Positions 1 through 7,740 of a stretch of 13,462 nt of DNA are shown in pieces. Origin of the DNA: Puniceicoccales bacterium (GTDB lineage: Bacteria > Verrucomicrobiota > Verrucomicrobiia > Opitutales > JAIRLM01). Position 1 is the stretch's first letter, and each line of letters starts with the position of its first letter. Below the pieces are notes generated by a model. That model had not been told where the DNA came from. It saw only the letters and a program-made list of their open reading frames with translations, and made no database searches. Location: contig JAIRTQ010000101.1 of NCBI GenBank assembly GCA_031254835.1, positions 1-13,462 on the forward strand. Reading direction: 5' to 3'. Both the position numbers and the translations under genes were made by a program.

Positions 1-2
1 GG

Positions 3-809
3 GCAGGAGAGGCCTCCGGTGCGCTGGCCGCAGCCCTCGAGTCCATCGCCATCGCACGCCGCCGCACGCTGCGGAACAAATCCCGGGCCATTTCCGCCGC
101 CATCTACCCGCTGGCTGTGCTCGCGGTGGCACTCGGCGCCATTTTATTCCTTACGGGCCACGTAATTCCACGCTTTCAGGCCATGCTGCAGGACAGCTCC
201 CTGCCCCTGCCGCCGCTTACTCGGGCGGTGATGACCTTCAGCGACTTTCTTCGCCGGCGACAGACCCTGCTTCTCGCCGTGCCCAGTGCCCTAGCATTGT
301 TTCTTTTTCTATGGTCCCAGACGGCGAGCGGCCGCAGCCGCTGCTCCGCCCTATTGCTGCACATCCCCCTGCTGGGTAATCTCGTCCGCAGGCAAGGGCT
401 CGTTTCCTTTTTCCGCACGCTGGGCGTGGCACTGGGCCATGGCGTCATTTTCCCGGAGGCACTCCGCCTTTCCTGCCGTGCCATAGGAAACATCGCACTT
501 CGCAGCTACTTCGAGTCCATCTCCATCCGAGCCGGAGAGGGCGTCCCCCTCGGCGAGCTGCTCGGCCAATCCGCCGTCGTGCCGTCCTCTGTCCGGGGAC
601 TCGTCGCCGTCGGCGAAAGAAGTGGAACTCTCTCCTCTATGGCAACTTACGCCGCAGATATTTTGGAGGAGGAGCTGGGCAGCGTCGTCGAGCGGCTCTC
701 CGCCATCCTTCAGCCGACCGTCATCCTCCTCCTCGCCGGCACTGTCGCCCTCATCGCCGCGTCCATGTTCCTTCCCATGAGCCAAATGCTCCAGATGCGA
801 GCCATTTGA
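3..809 (+). CDS. gspF: GspF/PilC-family type II secretion (or type IV pilus) inner-membrane protein, 5'-truncated
   Basis: The reading frame is open from base 3, so the gene starts before the window; a GTG at 117 is internal. The visible 268 residues begin with the conserved AGEASGAL motif that ends the first T2SSF domain. Next come a membrane segment (about residues 34-56, around LAVLAVALGAILFL), a second hydrophobic segment (LLLAVPSALALFLFLW), a complete second T2SSF domain and a C-terminal membrane segment (TVILLLAGTVALIAASMFL). The second domain carries the matching GERSGTL motif. GspF/PilC is the polytopic inner-membrane platform protein that couples the cytoplasmic assembly ATPase to pseudopilus or pilus growth. 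The order domain-TM-domain-TM and the short tail after the last helix match the family. GspF and PilC cannot be told apart without the neighbours. The 3' half is overlapped on the other strand by the Arg-rich gene. Confidence 0.9.
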   Translation, partial: AGEASGALAAALESIAIARRRTLRNKSRAISAAIYPLAVLAVALGAILFLTGHVIPRFQAMLQDSSLPLPPLTRAVMTFSDFLRRRQTLLLAVPSALALFLFLWSQTASGRSRCSALLLHIPLLGNLVRRQGLVSFFRTLGVALGHGVIFPEALRLSCRAIGNIALRSYFESISIRAGEGVPLGELLGQSAVVPSSVRGLVAVGERSGTLSSMATYAADILEEELGSVVERLSAILQPTVILLLAGTVALIAASMFLPMSQMLQMRAI

Positions 810-2819
810 TGTTTTCTCCGCCTGCCCGACCGATTTTCCTTTTTCGGTAGATTTTTCGCTCTCCTTGGCCAGGCGTGGATAGGTCAAGAGCGTGCCGTTC
901 TCGAGTTCTGTTACATATCCCTCTCGCAGTAGCCATTTTAGCGCCTTAACGGTCTCTTCCCGTTCGACGTCGGCACTGCCCAATTGCGCGACCAGATCCA
1001 TGAGGGCGATCAGCGGGTTGCTTTCGATGGCTGCCAAAACCCTTTCCAGCTCAGGAGTAAATACCGTGTCCCATTCGCGAAATTTCCGCGCCACCGGCGT
1101 CACGTAGGACGGTCCTTTCTTGCCGTGCTTGAATATGTGCAACTTATGTTGCTTGAACTTGCTCCGCATGGCGCTGGCCGTGTCCAAGGGAAAGCGCTTT
1201 TGCTGACCCCAGCAGTAGTCGACGAAGCGGCGAATGGCATTGTCCGCCAGCAACTCCAGATCTTTCCCTTCCAAGCGAATAGATTTTTTTGTCCGCAAAA
1301 ATTGGTCCGCATTTTCCTTTAGATAATTGCGCACTTCTCGCAGCGAATGGAAAACGGGCCGGTCATCCGCTCCTCCTCCCTTTTTCTCCGAAGCTGCCGA
1401 TTCGGCCGCATTTGCATAAATTTTCTCTTCTCCCGTTGGCACTTTGTCCCCGGAGATAGGCTCCTCCGTTGCGGTATCTTCGACGACTTCGTTCGCCGTG
1501 ACAGCCTCCCCATTGGCTACGACTTCGGGATCCGCCGTTGCTTCGGACGTCTTTCCATCATTCGCTCCGATGTTTTTGGGCCGGTAGCTGCTGCGTTTTT
1601 TCATCTGCTCAAGCCAGGCGGCGATGTCCTCCGCTTCGTTGGTAAATTCGAGCCGTTCGCTGTAGCGGTCGAAGGGCATGTTCCGCACGCACTGTAGAAA
1701 GTGTTCCTGCAGCAAATCCTTGTAGCTGTGATGATTTGGTGCGCCGATGAGCCGTTTCGTAAAGGGGCAGCGGGCGATCTGCGCAAAACTTCCCTTTGGC
1801 GCCTCCACATCCTCTTCGATTCGGTCAAAGATGCTGTCCAGGTGGTTTCGAAGTAGGTGTCCCAGCGCGTCTTCTCGGTCCAAAAAGGGCAGATCGTCGA
1901 AGGCGGTGCTATGGAACAGGCTCTCCTCTTCTGGATTTTTTCGTAGCACGACGGCGAAGCGACCCGGCTCCGCGAGAAAGGTCTTAGCCACCTGGAAGAC
2001 GTCGAAGGCCTTGCCGGACCTGTGGATCATATCGGCGACGGGCGCAAAGGCATCGTCCGTGGCGTAGAAGGTCACCGTGAAATCTGCGCTAGGAGGGACA
2101 AATTCCCTCTCCCGGAAGGGCGGGCGACTTTCTCCGTCCCGGCGCGGCCGCCGTTCCGAAAAGCGTCCGCCTCCCGATTCCCCTTCTCTTCGGTTGCACG
2201 GGCCTCTTCGCTCGCCGCCGAATTTTCTCTCGCCATAGGGCCGGCGCTCGGAAGAAGGCTGTCCTTCGCCGAAGGGCCGGCGCTCGGAAAATCCTCTGCC
2301 TTCGCCCGGTTGACGGCTGTCGCTGCCGATGGGCCGTCCTCCTCGAAAATCTCTTTTGGTTCCAAAGCCGCCGCTTCCGTCGCCGCCAAATGGGCGCCGT
2401 CTCTCCCCGAAGGGGCGGCCGCCGGCGAAGTTGTTGCCCTGCGGGCGCCGATCGCCGAATGGCGGGCCATTGCGTGGCGATCGCCCTTCGCCGGACGGCA
2501 CGGTGCCCCAGGAGGAACGGCGCTCGCCGAATGACGGGCCGTTCCGAGGCGACCGTCCTTCGCCGCCGCCGAAGCCCCGCCGGTCGGACCAGGGCCGTCT
2601 TTCGCGGCCCCGGTCGGAAGAAAATCGCCGCTCCTCCCGCCGCTCTCCTTCCGGCCGCGTGCTTTTTTCTTCGCGCAGGGAACGGCGCGCCTGATCCTCC
2701 GAAGACGGCCTAGCGCTACCACCGCTCGAACCACTACCCTCCCAGGCAGTGCCGAACACAAAATTGGAAAACGATTCTAAGAGACCGTCATCCTTCTCGC
2801 CATCGCCATTGGATCCCAT
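351..2819 (-). CDS. Arg/Gly-rich low-complexity protein with two globular regions, putative nucleic-acid binding
   Basis: The frame encodes 822 residues. Residues 1 to about 240 are low complexity, packed with GERR, FGERRP, GEGRSPRNGP and GGR units, strongly basic and RGG-like. Residues about 240-415 form a globular region starting FTVTFYATDD and containing the stretch FAQIARCPFTKRLIGAPNHH. An acidic Ala/Glu/Thr linker follows (about 418-486), then a second globular region (about 487-650; HSLREVRNYLKENADQFL, later LKWLLREGYVTELENG) that looks helical and winged-helix-like at its end. I recall similar architecture in Verrucomicrobiota proteins of unknown function, but cannot confirm it here. 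RGG-like tails usually bind RNA, so RNA or DNA binding is an inference. The ATG at 2819 is the first in frame; its Shine-Dalgarno is weak. Residues from about 670 on are antisense to gspF and lack a protein-like pattern, so the functional end is probably near residue 650-670. Confidence 0.75.
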   Translation of the reverse strand: MGSNGDGEKDDGLLESFSNFVFGTAWEGSGSSGGSARPSSEDQARRSLREEKSTRPEGERREERRFSSDRGRERRPWSDRRGFGGGEGRSPRNGPSFGERRSSWGTVPSGEGRSPRNGPPFGDRRPQGNNFAGGRPFGERRRPFGGDGSGGFGTKRDFRGGRPIGSDSRQPGEGRGFSERRPFGEGQPSSERRPYGERKFGGERRGPCNRREGESGGGRFSERRPRRDGESRPPFREREFVPPSADFTVTFYATDDAFAPVADMIHRSGKAFDVFQVAKTFLAEPGRFAVVLRKNPEEESLFHSTAFDDLPFLDREDALGHLLRNHLDSIFDRIEEDVEAPKGSFAQIARCPFTKRLIGAPNHHSYKDLLQEHFLQCVRNMPFDRYSERLEFTNEAEDIAAWLEQMKKRSSYRPKNIGANDGKTSEATADPEVVANGEAVTANEVVEDTATEEPISGDKVPTGEEKIYANAAESAASEKKGGGADDRPVFHSLREVRNYLKENADQFLRTKKSIRLEGKDLELLADNAIRRFVDYCWGQQKRFPLDTASAMRSKFKQHKLHIFKHGKKGPSYVTPVARKFREWDTVFTPELERVLAAIESNPLIALMDLVAQLGSADVEREETVKALKWLLREGYVTELENGTLLTYPRLAKESEKSTEKGKSVGQAEKTSNGSHLEHLAHGKEHGRGDEGDSAGEEEDDGRLKDGGEPLDDAAQLLLQNICGVSCHRGESSTSFADGDESPDRGRHDGGLAEQLAEGDALSGSDGDGLEVAAKCDVSYGTAGKAECLRENDAMAQCHAQRAEKGNEPLPADEITQQGDVQQ

Positions 2820-2934
2820 AGAGCCAATCCCATTGGACCGGTCCCAAATTTAGCGAGCACAAAACGTGAGATAGATTTCGGAAATTTTTAAAAGGTCGGC
2901 GAAATTTCTCTGGGAAGTCGGCAGCTCTATTTCA

Positions 2935-2962
2935 TTGACAAATTCGAGCGAAAAAATAAACT
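2935..2962 (+). promoter_or_regulatory. Sigma-70-type promoter for the small ORF-glgP unit, probably giving a leaderless mRNA
   Basis: A perfect -35 TTGACA (2935-2940), a 16-nt spacer and -10 TAAACT (2957-2962). Only six bases (cacacc) separate the -10 from the GTG at 2969, so the expected transcription start falls on the start codon itself. No Shine-Dalgarno lies upstream of that GTG. Confidence 0.6.
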
Positions 2963-2968
2963 CACACC

Positions 2969-3229
2969 GTGTCATTGTATCCGCCAAAACAGTCTTCGCG
3001 GCCCGCCGGGCCTGAAGGGCCGGTGCCGCCCGTTGCAGGAAATAATGCGCCGACCATCAAAACACCGGTTGGGCCGTCTAGTAAAGTTGTTCCACCGCTC
3101 AAAATAGGTGCAGATGATCCGGAAATTCTCAAACGAGCTCTGTCGCCGAACAATACTGTTCTTAGCCCGGAGGATCAGCAGCAGGTGAAACAGTGGAATG
3201 ATCAAGGTCTAATCGTTATCAAGGGATAG
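2969..3229 (+). CDS. Small Pro-rich hypothetical protein upstream of glgP
   Basis: An 86-residue ORF starting at GTG. The first half is Pro/Gly-rich and looks disordered (SRPAGPEGPVPPVAGNNAP). The second half is a short, more ordered segment (ADDPEILKRALSPNNTVLSP, then QQQVKQWNDQGLIVIKG). It has no signal peptide, no membrane segment and no family I recognise. It sits directly behind a good promoter, and its stop codon is only four bases before the GTG of glgP. The aaggga that could serve as Shine-Dalgarno for glgP lies in its last codons, so the two genes are very likely co-transcribed and perhaps translationally coupled. It may be a regulator or partner of the phosphorylase, or simply a leader ORF; context alone cannot decide. 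Confidence 0.6.
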   Translation: MSLYPPKQSSRPAGPEGPVPPVAGNNAPTIKTPVGPSSKVVPPLKIGADDPEILKRALSPNNTVLSPEDQQQVKQWNDQGLIVIKG

Positions 3230-3233
3230 GGCC

Positions 3234-5741
3234 GTGGACATAGAAAAATTGCGCACCGTCCGCACAACGAAGTGCGACAACCCTTTTGCCTCGGCCCGGA
3301 CACCCTGGAAGATAGACCAGATGCGGGAGCGCATCGTCAAACACCTGGAGCGCATGTTGGCTCGAGAGCCGCACACGGCGAATCTGCGAGACTGGTGGCA
3401 GGCGAATGTTTATGCATTGCGCGATAGAATTTTGGAGCGCTTTATTGCCACCCAACAGGCACAGCACAGTGCCAAATGCCGCCGCATCTACTATCTCTCG
3501 ATGGAGTACCTCATGGGTCGGCTTCTTAGGGATAGCCTGAACAATTGCGGGCTCCTCGAGCTCAACAGGGAAGCGCTCCGACAGCTGGGAATTTCCTTCG
3601 AAGAAATGGAGCAGGTAGAACCGGACATGGGCCTGGGGAATGGCGGGCTCGGCCGCCTGGCGGCCTGTATTTTGGACTCCCTGGCCACCAACAACTACCC
3701 GGCCGTCGGCTACGGTATCCACTACGAATTCGGCATGTTCCGCCAGAAATTTCACGATCATAGGCAGATCGAACTGGCGGACAACTGGCTGGCCTACGGA
3801 AATCCCTGGCAAATTTTGCGGGCAGAGAATGTGCAGGAGGTGCGCCTCTACGGCACCGTGGAGCAGCACCGCGACGAGAACGGCAATTGCCGGCCTCGCT
3901 GGGCGGGTGGGTCGCTCCTGCAGGGCGTTCCCTGGGACATTCCCATCGTAGGCTACGGCGCGGAAACGGTGAATTTTCTCCGTCTCTGGGAGGCGAGGGC
4001 TACCTGTGACCTCGACTTCGACGACTTCAATCGAGGAAATTTTCACGAGGCGGTGGAGGCAAAGGTTTTGAGCGAAACGGTGACTAAAGTTCTCTACCCG
4101 AATGACTCTACCAGCAACGGGAAGACACTTCGGCTCATTCAGCAGTACTTCCTGGTGAGCTGTTCGCTTCAGGACATCATCCGCCGCCACCGCAATTCCG
4201 GCGTCGGCTGGGATCAGTTCGCCGAAAAGGTCTGTATCCAGCTCAACGACACGCATCCAACCATCGCCATCGTGGAGCTGCTACGCATTCTTGTAGATGA
4301 GGAGGCCATGGACTGGGATCGGGCCTGGGAAATCGTAACGAAGACCTTCGCCTACACGAACCACACCCTTCTGCCGGAAGCGCTTGAAAAATGGAGCGTC
4401 GTCCTCTTCGAGCAGATTCTTCCGCGTCACCTACAGCTCATCTACGAGATCAACCGCCGCTTTTTAGAGAAAGTTGCCGCCCGCTACCCTGGGGATTTGG
4501 AGGCGCTGCGGGAGCTGTCCCTCATCGAGGAGGGGCCCGTCCGCTACGTGCGCATGGGGAATCTGGCCGTCGTGGGCAGCTTCTCCGTCAACGGCGTAGC
4601 CGCCATGCACTCGGAGCTGGTGAAAACGGCCCTCTTTCCCCGTTTCCATGCGATTAGTCCGGAAAAATTCTGCAACATAACCAATGGGGTTACGCCGCGC
4701 CGCTGGATCAATTCCGCCAACCCACGCCTCGCCACGCTGCTCAATGGCGCCATCGGCTACGACTGGGTCACGGACCTGGAGCAGCTGCGGAAGCTGGAAC
4801 CCTTCGCCAATGACCTGGACTTCCGGAACGATTTTGCGCGGGTGAAGCTACAAAACAAAACGGATCTGGCCAACGTCATCAAAGCCCGCTGCGGGGTTTC
4901 CGTGAATCCTTCTTCCCTTTTCGATGTGCAAATTAAGCGCATTCACGAGTATAAACGGCAGCATCTCAAGTTGTTGCACGTTTTAACGCACTATCGCCGG
5001 CTCCTCGACGGGACGGCCAAGAGCGAATTGCCGCGTACCTTCCTATTCGGCGGCAAGGCGGCCCCAGGCTACGCCATGGCAAAGCACATCATCCACGCTA
5101 TTAATTTAACAGCCGATCAAATCAACGGCGACAAAAACCTGTCCGATTTGCTGCGGATCGTCTTCATCCCCAACTACGACGTCTCCTCCGCCATGGCCAT
5201 TATCCCGGCCGCGGATCTCTCAGAACAGATCTCCACGGCCGGCATGGAGGCGTCCGGCACAGGCAATATGAAGTTAGCCCTCAACGGCGCCCTCACGATC
5301 GGCACGCTGGACGGCGCCAATGTGGAGATGTTGGAAGAGGTGGGAGAGAATAACATCTTCATCTTCGGCCATCGGGCGGAGCAGCTGGAAAAAATGCGGC
5401 GAGAGGGCTACGACCCGCGCAGCTGCTACGAAAGCGACGGCGAGCTGAAGGCACTTTTGGACTGGATGCGCTCCGATGCCTTCGACCGGCCCGGCGAATT
5501 TAACCCCATCCGCCACATCGCCGACAGTCTGCTCAACGGCGGGGACCGCTATTTTCTCCTGGCCGACTACCGCGCCTACGTGGATGCCCAGGATCTCATC
5601 GCCAACTACTACGCCAACCCGGAACTTTGGTACTCCATGGCCATCATCAACGTGGCCCGCATGGGGAAATTTTCCAGCGACCGCGCCGTTCGGGAATACG
5701 CCCAAAATATCTGGAAGATCAAACCGCTTCGGCAGGGATGA
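3234..5741 (+). CDS. glgP: Glycogen/alpha-glucan phosphorylase
   Basis: An 835-residue enzyme of GT35 glycogen phosphorylase length. It removes glucose units from the non-reducing ends of glycogen or maltodextrin with phosphate, giving glucose-1-phosphate in the cytoplasm. Visible family motifs in order: YYLSMEYLMGR (about 86-96), GLGNGGLGRLAACILDSLAT (from about 132), QLNDTHPTIAIVEL, NITNGVTPRRW, QIKRIHEYKRQ (about 566-576), FGGKAAPGY, then the pyridoxal-phosphate signature EASGTGNMKLALN with the cofactor lysine at residue 680 and GTLDGANVE after it. No catalytic block is missing. The start is GTG with a partial Shine-Dalgarno (aaggga) inside the preceding small ORF. The gene ends one base before a strong terminator hairpin, so it is the last gene of its unit. 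The bacterial N-terminus gives no sign of phosphorylation control. Confidence 0.97.
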   Translation: MDIEKLRTVRTTKCDNPFASARTPWKIDQMRERIVKHLERMLAREPHTANLRDWWQANVYALRDRILERFIATQQAQHSAKCRRIYYLSMEYLMGRLLRDSLNNCGLLELNREALRQLGISFEEMEQVEPDMGLGNGGLGRLAACILDSLATNNYPAVGYGIHYEFGMFRQKFHDHRQIELADNWLAYGNPWQILRAENVQEVRLYGTVEQHRDENGNCRPRWAGGSLLQGVPWDIPIVGYGAETVNFLRLWEARATCDLDFDDFNRGNFHEAVEAKVLSETVTKVLYPNDSTSNGKTLRLIQQYFLVSCSLQDIIRRHRNSGVGWDQFAEKVCIQLNDTHPTIAIVELLRILVDEEAMDWDRAWEIVTKTFAYTNHTLLPEALEKWSVVLFEQILPRHLQLIYEINRRFLEKVAARYPGDLEALRELSLIEEGPVRYVRMGNLAVVGSFSVNGVAAMHSELVKTALFPRFHAISPEKFCNITNGVTPRRWINSANPRLATLLNGAIGYDWVTDLEQLRKLEPFANDLDFRNDFARVKLQNKTDLANVIKARCGVSVNPSSLFDVQIKRIHEYKRQHLKLLHVLTHYRRLLDGTAKSELPRTFLFGGKAAPGYAMAKHIIHAINLTADQINGDKNLSDLLRIVFIPNYDVSSAMAIIPAADLSEQISTAGMEASGTGNMKLALNGALTIGTLDGANVEMLEEVGENNIFIFGHRAEQLEKMRREGYDPRSCYESDGELKALLDWMRSDAFDRPGEFNPIRHIADSLLNGGDRYFLLADYRAYVDAQDLIANYYANPELWYSMAIINVARMGKFSSDRAVREYAQNIWKIKPLRQG

Positions 5742-5776
5742 AAAACCCGCCGCGCCTACAGCGCGGCGGGTTTTTT
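5742..5776. terminator. Strong bidirectional intrinsic terminator between glgP and the convergent unknown operon
   Basis: A perfect GC-rich stem (cccgccgcgc at 5746-5755 with gcgcggcggg at 5761-5770) around a ctaca loop. It is flanked by five A on the left and six T on the right, so it can end transcription from both strands. It lies directly after the glgP stop and 47 bases beyond the stop of the minus-strand gene at 5823. Confidence 0.93.
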
Positions 5777-5822
5777 CTGGGAATGGCCTTTTCCCGCGTA
5801 TGGCGCAGAATGAAAGTGCCGA

Positions 5823-6278
5823 TTACCTGCGACTTGGCGCTAATTCTTCAAGGCACGCTTCCATGGCCAGCTGCAACATGGTTATTTCCTCTGGAATTTT
5901 CAAAAAATATCTCTGCGCATCCCAAATATAAACAACTGACCGCTTTGGCCCGCTCTCGCCGTAGACCTTTTGCAAAGTTATCCGATTTACCTCCTCTGTT
6001 TCTGGGTTCACCAGCTCCGTGGAGATTTTTTGCACCAATTCAGGAGCAAACAATTTTTCTGTGATAATACGATTAATTTGCTCAAAAAAGTGCCCGTCCG
6101 CCCGTCCGGACAGCATTTCCTCGGAATCCGTTTGCGTATTGTATCGGGTCGCGTTGTAGGAGCCGTCTGCATTGACGATCATTTCTAAGATGACGGCAAC
6201 GGTCCCACGCTTCGCTTCAACCGTGTCGACCGTGGTCAGCACATCGTGCCGGTAGGAAATTTGTGTCGGTGTCAGCAT
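5823..6278 (-). CDS. Hypothetical protein, second gene of a two-gene operon
   Basis: A 151-residue acidic cytoplasmic-looking protein with no signal peptide or membrane helix. The N-terminal half suggests beta strands (TVAVILEMIVNADGSYNAT), the middle a helix (FFEQINRIITEKLF), and the C-terminal part a strand-helix pair (RSVVYIWDAQRYFL, then EEITMLQLAMEACLEEL). I do not recognise a family. The ATG at 6278 is secured by a perfect AGGAGG five bases upstream. The gene follows the 415-residue ORF by 49 bases with no terminator between, so the two are probably one transcript that ends at the hairpin shared with glgP. The pairing suggests related function, but nothing in the residues names it. Confidence 0.8.
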   Translation of the reverse strand: MLTPTQISYRHDVLTTVDTVEAKRGTVAVILEMIVNADGSYNATRYNTQTDSEEMLSGRADGHFFEQINRIITEKLFAPELVQKISTELVNPETEEVNRITLQKVYGESGPKRSVVYIWDAQRYFLKIPEEITMLQLAMEACLEELAPSRR

Positions 6279-6283
6279 AATCT

Positions 6284-6289
6284 CCTCCT
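6284..6289 (-). promoter_or_regulatory. Perfect Shine-Dalgarno of the 151-residue ORF
   Basis: AGGAGG on the minus strand, five bases before the ATG at 6278. It fixes that start. It also contrasts with the upstream gene of the same operon, which has none. Confidence 0.85.
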
Positions 6290-6327
6290 ACGAAAGGCCC
6301 TCAGAAAGGCAATCTGGCATTTCCTGA

Positions 6328-7575
6328 TCATCCAAGGAAGGACGTGACGGCCCATTGGCCGTTCTGTAGCGATAGAGGCTCTACGCGTTGGCAAAGAGCC
6401 ATAACGAAATCATCGCCCATGCCGTTGGGATCTGCCAAAGTCAAACGCAGTCTATCATCAGTTGTTAGTTGAAATTTCGGGCAATCAGGCGGCAACGATA
6501 GGAGGTAAGCAAATTCAAAATAGGTTGTCTCGCCGGGAATGCCTCCGCGTCCTTGGCCCGTTTCAATTCGTTGTGTCAAGTTACCTACGCACCTAATGGC
6601 CGAGGGGGCGAAAGACTCATAGTGAGCGATCGCAGGATCGGGAAGCCCCTCATAGCAAGCACAATCATCACTATGGTCCTGTACTTTATTGGCCCCAACA
6701 CCTGGGTCATTATCATTCGCCGCACGGAAAGCCGCGAGGAAGCAATGGTAGCGGAAAAGATCCAGTCGTTTTTCCGGAGGAATCGGCGGTTGTTCCCGAT
6801 CCATTACAGCGGTCCAATTTTGTGGCAAGGCGTGGCCGTCTGGGATTTGCTCTTGAATTTGTCGCCCAACGTAAAATCCAAGGCCGGCAAGTGTCGAATC
6901 TAGGTTCCTGTCAGGCACTTGGGGCGTATGGCCCATAAAAGTTATGCGGCCATCCACAGCAAAAATGTACTGGACGCGGGAAATGAACGGCGGTCCCCAG
7001 GCGAAGATCCCATCGCTGTCGAGAACGGGGTTGGAGAACAGCTGCCAGGGTATGCCATCGATCTGGTTTTCCAGCGCATGGCCTATGGGGCGATCAAACC
7101 CGAGCACGAGTGTCTTTTGCGCGTCCACATAGTCTCGAATGCGAATGACGGGCAGTCCGGCAGATTTCTTCAATAGCGCTGCGGCATGGGCCAGATTTCT
7201 CCTCTCAATATCCCCAACCCTTCCTTTAGGAAACGTCTGTCCTATGGTCATCGCTTCCTGATCGATGGTACCGCCTAAATTCGCACGCCTTACGGCAGCT
7301 TCCAGTCGCGCATCGACGTCCGGAGCAATGACTCCCAATTCGCCATCGGCCAGCGCCTGTCGGCCGAGGCGCTGAAGTTGATCCTTTAAATCGCCATCTG
7401 GCAATAGTTCGGCCAATACTTGGATTTGAAAGGCGACGATTTTGCCGCGCACGATTGGTGCCACTTTTGCATTTTCACGCAATGATACGTGTGCCAATTC
7501 ATCCAAGATGCGCAGTGCCGGCGTCTGTTGCGTAGAGCGAAACGGCTCCGCCCTTTGTGCCCCACCGACAGTCAT
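6328..7575 (-). CDS. Hypothetical protein, first gene of a two-gene operon
   Basis: A 415-residue protein with no signal peptide or clear membrane segment. The N-terminal 130 residues look helical (TPALRILDELAHVSLRENAK; KDQLQRLGRQALADGELGV). The rest is mixed, with segments such as KTLVLGFDRPIGHALENQID, GIFAWGPPFISRVQYIFAVD and a CAC pair. The C-terminal part (FEFAYLLSLPPDCPKFQLTT, LRLTLADPNGMGDDFVMAL) looks like beta strands. I recognise no family. The ATG at 7575 has no Shine-Dalgarno but sits six bases after a TTGACA-N17-TAAACT promoter, which supports this exact start and a leaderless transcript. Plus-strand frames across the gene are shorter and lack initiation signals. It is probably co-transcribed with the 151-residue gene. 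Confidence 0.8.
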   Translation of the reverse strand: MTVGGAQRAEPFRSTQQTPALRILDELAHVSLRENAKVAPIVRGKIVAFQIQVLAELLPDGDLKDQLQRLGRQALADGELGVIAPDVDARLEAAVRRANLGGTIDQEAMTIGQTFPKGRVGDIERRNLAHAAALLKKSAGLPVIRIRDYVDAQKTLVLGFDRPIGHALENQIDGIPWQLFSNPVLDSDGIFAWGPPFISRVQYIFAVDGRITFMGHTPQVPDRNLDSTLAGLGFYVGRQIQEQIPDGHALPQNWTAVMDREQPPIPPEKRLDLFRYHCFLAAFRAANDNDPGVGANKVQDHSDDCACYEGLPDPAIAHYESFAPSAIRCVGNLTQRIETGQGRGGIPGETTYFEFAYLLSLPPDCPKFQLTTDDRLRLTLADPNGMGDDFVMALCQRVEPLSLQNGQWAVTSFLG

Positions 7576-7581
7576 CGCAAA

Positions 7582-7610
7582 AGTTTAGCAACTACTCCAT
7601 TGATTGTCAA
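7582..7610 (-). promoter_or_regulatory. Consensus promoter of the unknown two-gene operon, probably leaderless
   Basis: Read on the minus strand: -35 TTGACA (7610-7605), a 17-nt spacer, -10 TAAACT (7587-7582), then tttgcg and the ATG at 7575. Both hexamers and the six-base gap are the same as in the promoter at 2935-2962. Confidence 0.65.
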
Positions 7611-7664
7611 TTCTTAGCGAAGAACTGAGAGTTTTTGCGTGCGAGCCGCCGGCGCTCCGGCAGG

Positions 7665-7705
7665 GGTAAAAAGAAAGGCCCGCCGCGCCTGTGGCACGGC
7701 GGGCC
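7665..7705 (-). terminator. Intrinsic terminator of the outer-membrane-like protein gene
   Basis: On the minus strand, a nine-pair stem (cggcgggcc at 7697-7705 with ggcccgccg at 7677-7685), extended by an inner gcc/ggc pairing after one mismatch, is followed by tttctttttacc. It lies 36 bases after the stop at 7741. The plus-strand side has no T run, so it acts in one direction. It shares a 12-base arm (CCCGCCGCGCCT) with the glgP terminator. Confidence 0.85.
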
Positions 7706-7740
7706 CGCTAGGGAAAAGGGCGAGCCATTCGGCCGGGCGC

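Noticed and set aside
2022..2713. Several overlapping plus-strand frames over the Arg-rich region
   Set aside because: They arise from the repeated GC-rich codons of the minus-strand gene and read as Arg/Ser/Pro-rich noise.
3219..4256. A 345-codon minus-strand open frame inside glgP
   Set aside because: It is antisense to highly conserved glgP motifs. It is a GC-rich third-position shadow with no initiation signal.
6553..7176. Plus-strand frames across the 415-residue gene
   Set aside because: They are shorter than the opposite frame, without promoter or Shine-Dalgarno, while the minus-strand gene has a consensus promoter.
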